DNA of 12,171 nt from Chryseobacterium sp. UBA6632. GTDB taxonomy: Bacteria > Bacteroidota > Bacteroidia > Flavobacteriales > Weeksellaceae. Below are positions 6,159 to 12,171 of this stretch, one piece after another. The position numbers and the translations under genes are program-made. Within the stretch, counting starts at the first letter, position 1, and each line of letters starts with the position of its first letter. The notes below the pieces were generated by a model that searched no databases, was not told where the DNA came from, and saw only the letters and a list, made by a program, of their open reading frames with translations. The stretch is taken from positions 1 to 12,171 of the forward strand of contig DKLU01000276.1 in assembly GCA_002455915.1 (NCBI GenBank), read 5' to 3'.

Positions 6159-6365
6159 TCAATCAAAATTCTGAGGCGGATTTTTATCATTCTTTCCTTT
6201 ATTCAAAATAAAAAGTCCGATTGATAGTCCAATTACGCCTGCTCCAGCCGTCATTAGGGCTCTTTCTAATTTATCAGGCTGATCATTTCCGAGATAATTC
6301 ATTAAAAATAAAATCCCAAATGTAATCAGGCTGATGATGATATGGTTTCTTCCGAATAATTTCAT
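6159..6365 (-). CDS. Small two-helix membrane protein, unknown function
   Basis: This 68-residue protein has two predicted transmembrane helices (about 8-25, HIIISLITFGILFLMNYL, and 36-54, ALMTAGAGVIGLSIGLFIL). A short acidic loop (GNDQPDKLE) lies between them, and the hydrophilic tail (NKGKNDKNPPQNFD) is lysine- and asparagine-rich. The ATG at 6365 comes one base after the stop of the DUF3575 gene, so it is very likely translated by coupling as the last gene of a three-gene operon. I do not recognise a family. Operon position suggests an inner-membrane accessory to the two upstream envelope proteins, but that is inference. The length, the helices and the tight spacing argue that it is a real gene. 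Confidence 0.75.
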   Translation of the reverse strand: MKLFGRNHIIISLITFGILFLMNYLGNDQPDKLERALMTAGAGVIGLSIGLFILNKGKNDKNPPQNFD

Positions 6366-6366
6366 T

Positions 6367-7011
6367 CTATCTTAATTTATAAGAGATCATAATGCCTCCG
6401 CGATAAGGCAAAAATTCGCCACTACGATCCCATTCACGTCCCATTCTGTCTTCCAGATTGTCGTAACGATCTCCACTTACTTTATCATATCCTTTGTAAA
6501 AACTTTGCATAGATCCAATACCGGCATAGATGTCGATATTCCATCTCTCTTTCCATTTAAACTGATAACCACCTACAACGCCAAGAATAAAAGTATAACC
6601 TCTTTGGTAAAGGTCTGATTGTACATATGGAGTTACCTCGCCATTTTTATGAACAAAATAACTATCATTCCAATAGCTCCATTTTTGAATATTAAAAGCT
6701 CCTCCCGTGATGTTGGCTCCAACATAAAATCTATCAAACGCTTTGCTGAAATAATACCTTCCGTCGAAGCCTAATAAATAAGCCTGGGCATGTTTTCCTG
6801 CAAAAGATTTCCACGGAGAAATGAAAATATCACCTTGCACGGTGATGTTTTTACTTATCTGATGTTCTACACCAACGTTTACAATTCCGATGGGAGCCAG
6901 TAAAGCATTTCCTTTTACATAGACACTCGTTTCCGATTGCTCAGTTTCCTGAGCATTAATGGTTCCTAACGCAGATACCGTTAAGAATGCTGCTAAAAAT
7001 TTGTACCTCAA
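6367..7011 (-). CDS. DUF3575-type outer-membrane beta-barrel protein
   Basis: The 214-residue product has a cleavable signal peptide (1-20, MRYKFLAAFLTVSALGTINA before QETEQ). Alternating amphipathic strands rich in Tyr, Phe and Trp follow, typical of a small outer-membrane barrel. The block 'KGNALLAPIGIVNVGVEHQI', then 'PWKSFAGKHAQAYLLGFDGR', then 'FYVGANITGGAFNIQKW' matches the DUF3575 pattern (N-terminal 'NLL', 'NPW', 'PE/GF-RYWF', 'G-H--GG-FN'). The protein ends with Arg after a final strand 'RGGIMISYKL', as barrel proteins often end on aromatic or basic residues. No function is known for the family. It sits 20 bases downstream of a secreted thioredoxin-like gene and 1 base upstream of a small membrane protein gene, all in one direction, which implies one operon. 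Confidence 0.85.
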   Translation of the reverse strand: MRYKFLAAFLTVSALGTINAQETEQSETSVYVKGNALLAPIGIVNVGVEHQISKNITVQGDIFISPWKSFAGKHAQAYLLGFDGRYYFSKAFDRFYVGANITGGAFNIQKWSYWNDSYFVHKNGEVTPYVQSDLYQRGYTFILGVVGGYQFKWKERWNIDIYAGIGSMQSFYKGYDKVSGDRYDNLEDRMGREWDRSGEFLPYRGGIMISYKLR

Positions 7012-7031
7012 ACCCTGTGTTTTTTAATAGA

Positions 7032-8207
7032 TTATTTTATTTGTTTCAATAACTCTTCAGCCAAATGCGAATCTTTATTTGCTTGTACTGCAAGAGTTTT
7101 AGACATTTCAGCGTATGTTTTCGCCATGTCTTTATTACCTGTTAAAAAATAGAGTTTTGCCAGTATATATGTATTTTCAGATGTTTCACCTCTCATAACG
7201 GATTTTTCTGCCCATTCTGCAGCTTTTTTTAATGAAGCTACATTTTTTACGTTGTCAGAAAATACCCATGCGGTTTTTAATAATTCGTTGGTATCAAAAG
7301 AATCGGAGTTTTTATAATAATCCAATGCTGCTTTTTCATATTCAGGATAATTGGCATTTTGCTCGTAATAACTTAATTTGGTTTGATTAAGTCTTACCTC
7401 AGCATCATGTTTCCCGACCAAAGGTTCAGCATTTTTCATGAAAAACTCTTCGTTTACTCTTTTGGTTTTATTATCGATCGACTGCTCAACAATTTTTGAT
7501 AATTTAATCTGAGCATCAAACTGATTGTATGTTTCTTCAGGAAGATGTTTGATAATATCTGCTTTTTTTTCAACAAAAGTTTTATAATTTTTATCTTCGG
7601 CAGATTTTAAGAAAAACAATAAAAACCCGATGTCGTCTTTGGATAGTTCTTCCGTTTTCTTTTTATTTTCAAAATATCTTTCGGAAGCACTTTTAGCAAA
7701 ATCATAATCCGAAGTTGAATTCAGTTTCATGATATTGATCAAAAATTCCGGATCTTTTTCACCTTTTGCGAAGCGCTCTTTCAAAGAACCTTTTTTGTTA
7801 TTTGGAGAATTTACATCCTGCGCCATGGCCAAAAACGGACTTTCTTCCATATAGCCGTAATTCTGCGAAACCAATTCACCATCACCATTCAGGAAAAGAT
7901 AGGTGGGATAAGAACGAACTCCGTATTTTGCTGCGATTTCTCTACCTTCCCCTTTTTCCATATCGAATCTTGCATTTACAAAATTGGCATTGTAATAATC
8001 TCCGACAGATTTTTGGGTGAAAACGTTTCTCTCCATCATTTTACAAGGCCCGCACCAAGATGCATAAGCATCCATAAATACGATTTTGTTTTCTTTTTTT
8101 GCCTTCGCAATCAGTTCTTTAAAAGCTAATTCCTCAAAATGAATCGCTTCCTGAGCAAAAACAGCTGTTGCTGTGAACAAAAATAGGGTAGAGATGATCT
8201 TCTTCAT
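7032..8207 (-). CDS. Secreted thioredoxin-like protein with helical C-terminal extension
   Basis: A 391-residue precursor with a signal peptide (1-18, ending VFA before QE). A thioredoxin fold follows (about 22-135) with the active-site WCGPC at 51-55 and the cis-proline at P101 (SYPT). The remaining 250 residues are alpha-helical. They show TPR-like units near the C-terminus ('EYEKAALDYYKNSDSF', 'AAEWAEKSVMRGETSENTYI', 'AKLYFLTGNKDMAKTYAEMS') and resemble no catalytic domain I know. The intact CxxC suggests a periplasmic disulfide reductase or isomerase of the Bacteroidota 'thioredoxin family protein' group; the tail probably binds a partner. It is the first gene of the operon. No exact -7 box is seen upstream; the nearest candidate, TATATTCG at 8235-8228, has one mismatch. 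Confidence 0.88.
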   Translation of the reverse strand: MKKIISTLFLFTATAVFAQEAIHFEELAFKELIAKAKKENKIVFMDAYASWCGPCKMMERNVFTQKSVGDYYNANFVNARFDMEKGEGREIAAKYGVRSYPTYLFLNGDGELVSQNYGYMEESPFLAMAQDVNSPNNKKGSLKERFAKGEKDPEFLINIMKLNSTSDYDFAKSASERYFENKKKTEELSKDDIGFLLFFLKSAEDKNYKTFVEKKADIIKHLPEETYNQFDAQIKLSKIVEQSIDNKTKRVNEEFFMKNAEPLVGKHDAEVRLNQTKLSYYEQNANYPEYEKAALDYYKNSDSFDTNELLKTAWVFSDNVKNVASLKKAAEWAEKSVMRGETSENTYILAKLYFLTGNKDMAKTYAEMSKTLAVQANKDSHLAEELLKQIK

Positions 8208-8349
8208 TCCTTCAAATAATTAAAAGGCGAATATACTTAATTTCAATGTAAATAGATGTTAAAGAGAACTTAAATGTCACAGAATATAGGAAGTTTGAAG
8301 GTTTAGAACATACAGATTGGTGTATGTAAATTTACTTCAGTAAAAAACT

Positions 8350-8375
8350 AAAACCGCCTTGGGGCAGGCGGTTTT
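8350..8375 (-). terminator. Intrinsic terminator (second of two, minus strand)
   Basis: AAAACCGCC and GGCGGTTTT form a perfect 9-bp stem around an 8-base loop. On the minus strand the stem is followed by TTTTAGTTTTTTA, a good U-tract, so it terminates leftward transcription. It lies 150 bases beyond the end of the T9SS cargo gene and downstream of another terminator, which is unusual (see findings). Confidence 0.8.
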
Positions 8376-8472
8376 AATATGAAAACTGTGAATTAAAAAA
8401 ATATTCTCTAAAAGAGATATAATGGTGTTTGTGCTTTAAAATGATACATAAAGACACAAATGATTGTCTAAA
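8376..8472 (-). other. 97-base non-coding stretch between tandem terminators
   Basis: This AT-rich segment has no ORF. It contains a short palindrome (TCTCT 8405-8409 with AGAGA 8413-8417) and lies between two terminators that both face left. It could be the body of a small RNA ending at the 8350-8375 hairpin, or simply 3' UTR sequence left between two terminators. I found no exact TAnnTTTG box on the minus strand here, so the RNA idea is weak. The rest of the 8208-8525 gap (8208-8349) holds nothing recognisable beyond the presumed promoter of the thioredoxin-like gene. Confidence 0.25.
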
Positions 8473-8498
8473 TAAACTGCCCTGTTACAGGCAGTTTA
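8473..8498 (-). terminator. Intrinsic terminator of the T9SS cargo gene
   Basis: TAAACTGCCCTG (8473-8484) pairs with CAGGCAGTTTA (8488-8498) around a TTA loop, with one bulged C. On the minus strand it is followed by TTTAG after a short run of A and T. It lies 28 bases past the stop codon of the cargo gene, the expected place. The U-tract is shorter than at 8350-8375, so read-through into the second hairpin is possible. Confidence 0.75.
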
Positions 8499-8525
8499 AA
8501 GGATAATAAAAATGCTGAAAAGTAA

Positions 8526-10856
8526 TTACTTTTTAATAATTTTTTTAACAACTGTACGTGCATTTTCCTGATCTATTTTCACAAGATAAACACCCTTTGC
8601 AAGATCTGATATGTTAATACTTCCCTTATTATTTTCTGATCTTACCACCAATTGCCCCGTTGTACTGTAAATGCTTACATTAAATTTAGAGTTATTTTTC
8701 CCTGATTTAATGTTAATCAAATCCGTAGCCGGATTGGGATATACGGTAATGTCATCTTTTGTAATGACAGGTTCTGCTGTACCTAATGTTGAAAAATTAA
8801 TAACATCTTTGATTATTCCTAATGAATTTGTCGTTAGATAAACTTCTGCAGTATTTGCATTTATGAAACGTGCTGTACCGTCCAAAACGGTGGTGTTAAA
8901 ATACGTGGAAGCATTTTTTTCTTGCCATGTGCCGCCACTGTTGTTGGTGTAAATTACTTTTGGAAGAATATCCATATAAGACGAGAATATTCCTATGATT
9001 TGCCCATTTTCTATGGCTGAATGTTCTACTTTATGTACCATTCCGCTGTAGATTTTAGTCCAAGTTGTTCCGGCATCCATTGAAGTATAAATTCCGTTGG
9101 AAGCCGCCATGGTGTATTGATTAAGATTTAATGGATTCTGAACTAAGTTTAACGCAATATTCGGTAGGGCTAGATCTTGTAATCCTGCTGTTATTTCTGT
9201 CCATGAAGTTCCGCCATTGGTGGTTTTAAATAATTTATTTCCCACAGTTACCAAAATTTCATTGGAATTGTTTTGATTAATTTTTATGCCGTAAATAAAA
9301 TCTTCAGTATAGGGCAGCGTGATGATATCGTTTTGTGGACTGCTAATGTTTGTGAAATTAGATTTAATTAATGTAGCATTTACCCCGTTGAATGTTGCCA
9401 ACCATACAATATTAGTATTATTAGGATCTGTTTCTGCTGTGGTAAAATTGCTGTCGAAAGTAGAATATATTGATTCTGAATTGGCCCCGTAATCATTGCT
9501 AACTTTAATATTATTTCCCATGAAAGAAGAATCGAAATTGTAAGATCTTCCCGCAAGTTTTTTATCTACAAGCATTAAAGGAATTTGTCCGCTCATTGGG
9601 CTTTCGCTTAATGGCATTACGTTTATTGGTGTTTCCTGATTGTTTTCAAGATTTTTCACGGTATATCCGTATTGAACTCCATAAATAAGCTTATCAACAT
9701 TATTGTCTTTCACCACATTTATTCTTCCCATTCCGATAAAGAAAGGAGTTTGAAGGATCGTTAATGTGTTTCCGCCGTCATTTGAACGCTTCGGGTAGCG
9801 ATTGTCTCCTAAAAATATTTGATTGGTATTGTTTGGGTTAAAAGCTGCATCCGTTCCGTAGAAATAAGAAGATCCATCTGCAAGCCCGTTGTATTCTGTG
9901 CTTGTCCAGCTTGTTCCGCCATTGGTTGTAACTGCCACGCGCTGGTCTGCCATTACGATCACGTGATTCGGGTTGTACGGATTTATACTGATCTTCGTAA
10001 TGTTTTTCATGCCCATTCCTGTTGTCGTCCAGGTAATTCCGGTTTGTTCTGCCCAAGTTGCGCCGCCGTCGATCGATTTATAAACCGCCTGATGCTGATT
10101 CGGATAGCTCCAAAGAATTCCTGAACCCGCATAAATAGTTCCTTCATTTACAGGATCAACGGCTAAAGATTGGAGGATTAAACCATTTAAAGATTCCGTC
10201 CAAGTGGCTCCTGCATCAGTTGATTTTAAAAATCCGCCATCCACATTTCCGGGGCCTCCATTTCTTGCAATATAAAGCGTTTGAGGATTTACAGGATCTA
10301 TGGCTGCATCTGCCAACTGAACATCTTCGAAAGTACTGCCGTCATATACTTTCGACCATGCAGAACCTCCGTTGGTGGTGTAGAAATATTTATCATAATT
10401 TCCACCGGTAAGCATTGCTGCAATATTCATTGTTCCATTGTCGAATAAAGTGTAATTTTTAATTGTCTGTACATTTTCATTTGGCGGCATGAAAAATTGT
10501 TTAATGATATTTAGTGATTCTAAATCTAAAACAGCAACCTGATTCAGCGAACTTCCAAGACCGAAATATACGATGAAACTTAAAGCTGTTCCGTTGTTGG
10601 TGAGTCTCATTTCCTTAATATTCGGGCCATATTCAGGATAGGGAAGGGTGTATAAAATATTCCAGCTTGTACCATTGTCTGTAGACACCAAAATATGCTT
10701 GTCTATATAGGTGGTAGCATATACTTTGTTTTGAACATTTTTGTCGTAAACAAAATTTCTTATCTGCCCATACTGCGGATTACCCACAAAGCTCACCTGA
10801 GCAAATGAGAACTGCAAACACAGCAGAAATAATAAAGTTAATATTGATTTCTTCAT
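8526..10856 (-). CDS. T9SS-secreted Asp-box (BNR) repeat protein
   Basis: A 776-residue secreted protein. It has a signal peptide (1-19, MKKSILTLLFLLCLQFSFA) and a beta-propeller-like body. A type A sorting domain lies at about 703-776 ('ITVYPNPATD', 'STTGQLV', 'DLAKGVYLVKI', ending KKIIKK), which directs export by the type IX system and cell-surface attachment. The body carries Asp-box motifs (S/T-x-D/N-x-G-x-x-W) at residues 58-65, 160-167, 212-219, 261-268, 310-317, 545-552, 592-599 and 637-644, and a degenerate one at 358-365 that lacks the Trp. Such motifs occur in sialidases and in sortilin/photosystem assembly-type propellers, but I see no sialidase FRIP motif or catalytic Arg triad. 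A hydrolase role is therefore not supported, and adhesion or glycan binding is as likely. It has its own -7 box and terminators. Confidence 0.92.
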   Translation of the reverse strand: MKKSILTLLFLLCLQFSFAQVSFVGNPQYGQIRNFVYDKNVQNKVYATTYIDKHILVSTDNGTSWNILYTLPYPEYGPNIKEMRLTNNGTALSFIVYFGLGSSLNQVAVLDLESLNIIKQFFMPPNENVQTIKNYTLFDNGTMNIAAMLTGGNYDKYFYTTNGGSAWSKVYDGSTFEDVQLADAAIDPVNPQTLYIARNGGPGNVDGGFLKSTDAGATWTESLNGLILQSLAVDPVNEGTIYAGSGILWSYPNQHQAVYKSIDGGATWAEQTGITWTTTGMGMKNITKISINPYNPNHVIVMADQRVAVTTNGGTSWTSTEYNGLADGSSYFYGTDAAFNPNNTNQIFLGDNRYPKRSNDGGNTLTILQTPFFIGMGRINVVKDNNVDKLIYGVQYGYTVKNLENNQETPINVMPLSESPMSGQIPLMLVDKKLAGRSYNFDSSFMGNNIKVSNDYGANSESIYSTFDSNFTTAETDPNNTNIVWLATFNGVNATLIKSNFTNISSPQNDIITLPYTEDFIYGIKINQNNSNEILVTVGNKLFKTTNGGTSWTEITAGLQDLALPNIALNLVQNPLNLNQYTMAASNGIYTSMDAGTTWTKIYSGMVHKVEHSAIENGQIIGIFSSYMDILPKVIYTNNSGGTWQEKNASTYFNTTVLDGTARFINANTAEVYLTTNSLGIIKDVINFSTLGTAEPVITKDDITVYPNPATDLINIKSGKNNSKFNVSIYSTTGQLVVRSENNKGSINISDLAKGVYLVKIDQENARTVVKKIIKK

Positions 10857-10878
10857 ATCTAAATTTTTTTGTTCATCG

Positions 10879-10886
10879 CAAATATA
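10879..10886 (-). promoter_or_regulatory. Putative -7 box (TATATTTG) of the T9SS cargo gene
   Basis: The minus strand reads TATATTTG, an exact TAnnTTTG match, ending 22 bases before the ATG at 10856. No TTG lies at the standard -33 distance. It suggests the cargo gene can be transcribed separately from the regulator gene that ends 107 bases upstream of its start. Confidence 0.4.
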
Positions 10887-10963
10887 TTTTTTGATGAAAA
10901 ATTTTGAAGAAAATCAAACGGTAAATAGTAGGACTATAATCAGAAAAAACGTGACATTTGTAT

Positions 10964-12171
10964 TTAAATATTTGATATGTAGTTGAATAGGTCGTTTGAG
11001 TTCGACAAGTTCATTCGTTTAGAAATTCGTTCTTTTCTCTTTCTACAAGCCTCAATAGTGATGTTAAAAATAGATGAAATTTCTTTTATGGAGAGATTCA
11101 TATAAATGTAACAGATAAAACGAATGTCATTTAAGGTAAGATCAGGATGTTTTTCTTTCAGATTTTCGATGAATTTACTGTTGATTCTTTCAAAATGAGT
11201 AAGAAAATCATCCGTTGAGTCTTCTTTGGTTAAAATTTCTTTAAGCTGATCTAATTGTTTGGAAATTTGATCATTCTTTAAAACCAAAGGATCACTTTTT
11301 AATTTTAAAATATATTCTTCAATTTTATCATTCCGTTGAGCAATATGAATAGCGTTGGCCGCCAATTTTCGGTTGCGGCTTTCGAGTTCATTTTTTAATT
11401 TTTCCTTTTCCAAAAGGGCTTCGGTTTCTTTTTCCTTTATTTGTTGCTCCAGCAGAAGATTATCGTTTTCCTTATTTTTAAGATCTAACGCAATAATTTG
11501 TTCGTTCTTTTCGGCAAGTGTTCGTTTCTGACGATTTTTAACGTATAAAATTCTAAATAACCAGCTCAATAATGCTAAAATTAAAATGCAGAAAGCTCCG
11601 ATATAGAATTTCAATCTTTTTTCACTTTCCAGTTCCTTTTGAGAATCCTGAAGTTTCAGCTTCATTTCGCTGTTTTGATACATTGCCTTGTTTTTAATGG
11701 CATTCAGTGAATCTTTAACTATGATAATGGAATCTTTGTAAAGAAAGGCCTTTTCATAATCTTTTGATTCAAAATATAATTCTGAAAACTGATTGTAAAT
11801 TTTTTTCTTATTAGGATAATCTTCGTTTGCCTTTTGGGCTTCAATGGCATAAGAAAGTGCCTTTTGATAATCATCTTTACCTTGAAATACCTTTGAAAGA
11901 ATAAGTAATGATGCAATTTTATTATCGTTTTGATCTTTTGTATTAAGTTGATTGATAATTGGTTGTATAATGTCTAATGTTTTATCAAAATCTTTTCTCT
12001 GAAGATAATTTTGTGCTTCGCTAATGGCAATATCTATTACACTTCGTTTTTCTTTTTTGGCCAAAGCTATCGGTTTTGCAATTCTGATATACTCCAATGC
12101 TTTATCTAACTGATTGGTTTTGTTGTATAAATTAGCTAAATTATCGGCATAGATTGCAATTCCTACGCTGT
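10964..12171 (-). CDS. TPR-transmembrane-coiled-coil-HTH regulator, 5' end missing
   Basis: The frame is open to the window edge, so the gene is N-terminally truncated; 401 residues are visible. A TTG codon at 12097 opens the longest start-to-stop ORF but is not the start, because TPR sequence (YADNLANLYNKTNQLDKALE) continues upstream of it. Order of parts in visible numbering: TPR helices to about 150, one transmembrane helix at about 188-210 (FYIGAFCILILALLSWLFRI, then LYV), a charged coiled coil at about 211-290, and a LuxR-like HTH at about 341-401 ('LTLNDIRFICYIYMNLSIKE', 'ISSIFNITIEACRKRKERIS', 'KRM'). Such proteins, common in Bacteroidota, are thought to sense envelope or external signals through periplasmic TPRs and bind DNA from the membrane. 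The downstream same-strand cargo gene is a candidate target, by proximity only. Confidence 0.85.
   Translation of the reverse strand, partial: SVGIAIYADNLANLYNKTNQLDKALEYIRIAKPIALAKKEKRSVIDIAISEAQNYLQRKDFDKTLDIIQPIINQLNTKDQNDNKIASLLILSKVFQGKDDYQKALSYAIEAQKANEDYPNKKKIYNQFSELYFESKDYEKAFLYKDSIIIVKDSLNAIKNKAMYQNSEMKLKLQDSQKELESEKRLKFYIGAFCILILALLSWLFRILYVKNRQKRTLAEKNEQIIALDLKNKENDNLLLEQQIKEKETEALLEKEKLKNELESRNRKLAANAIHIAQRNDKIEEYILKLKSDPLVLKNDQISKQLDQLKEILTKEDSTDDFLTHFERINSKFIENLKEKHPDLTLNDIRFICYIYMNLSIKEISSIFNITIEACRKRKERISKRMNLSNSNDLFNYISNI

Noticed and set aside
9819..10411. Cys- and His-rich ORFs on both strands inside the Asp-box gene
   Set aside because: They arise from the repeated Asp-box codons read in other frames; no independent support.
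8526..10856. Sialidase activity for the Asp-box protein
   Set aside because: Asp boxes alone do not indicate a sialidase; no FRIP motif or arginine triad is visible.
10924..10936. ATAGT-AGG-ACTAT palindrome as a terminator of the regulator gene
   Set aside because: Only a 5-bp AT-rich stem with no U-tract on the minus strand; likely chance.
12095..12097. TTG at 12097 as the start of the TPR regulator
   Set aside because: The frame stays open to the window edge and encodes TPR-like sequence upstream, so the real start lies outside the window.
1..12171. CRISPR array, defence island, prophage, tRNA or rRNA
   Set aside because: No regularly spaced direct repeats, integrase, transposase, nuclease or methylase genes, or RNA gene sequences were seen on either strand.

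Overview
The window reads as AT-rich chromosomal DNA of a flavobacterium, most like Chryseobacterium or a close relative (Bacteroidota, Weeksellaceae). The support is a C-terminal type IX secretion (T9SS type A) sorting domain, a TPR-transmembrane-HTH regulator of the Bacteroidota kind, a DUF3575 barrel protein, repeated TAnnTTTG -7 promoter boxes in place of TATAAT, few Shine-Dalgarno sites, and short palindromic repeats between genes. The genus is inferred, not proven.

Layout. Bases 1-136 (-) are the N-terminus of a dicarboxylate/amino acid:cation symporter, divergent from a co-chaperone pair, cbpA (230-1150, +) and cbpM (1154-1456, +). A palindromic repeat and a two-helix YcxB-like membrane protein (1664-2191, +) follow. 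A bidirectional terminator separates that gene from a cystathionine beta-synthase-type PLP enzyme (2247-3230, -). The roughly 400 bases after it hold the PLP gene's promoter and three repeat elements, but no gene. Next is a divergent pair whose start codons lie only 4 bases apart: an FtsX/LolE-type ABC permease (3628-4857, -, probable TTG start) and the secreted exo-muramidase NamZ (4862-6058, +). A long inverted repeat fills the convergent gap after namZ.

Bases 8207-6159 (-) form a tight three-gene operon: secreted thioredoxin-like protein with a long helical tail, DUF3575 outer-membrane barrel, and a 68-residue membrane protein. A 318-base non-coding gap with two terminator hairpins follows. 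Last come a large Asp-box (BNR) protein secreted by T9SS (8526-10856, -) and a TPR-transmembrane-coiled-coil-HTH regulator (10964 to the window end, -) whose N-terminus is cut off.

Much of the content concerns the envelope: peptidoglycan recycling, lipoprotein or small-molecule export, periplasmic thiol chemistry, an outer-membrane barrel and a T9SS cargo. The co-chaperone pair and the sulfur amino acid enzyme are housekeeping. I see no CRISPR array, tRNA, rRNA, transposase, phage gene or recognisable defence system. The most interesting points are the interlocked permease/namZ divergent promoters, the uncharacterised thioredoxin-DUF3575-small membrane protein operon, the intergenic repeat families, and a possible small transcript between the two tandem terminators.
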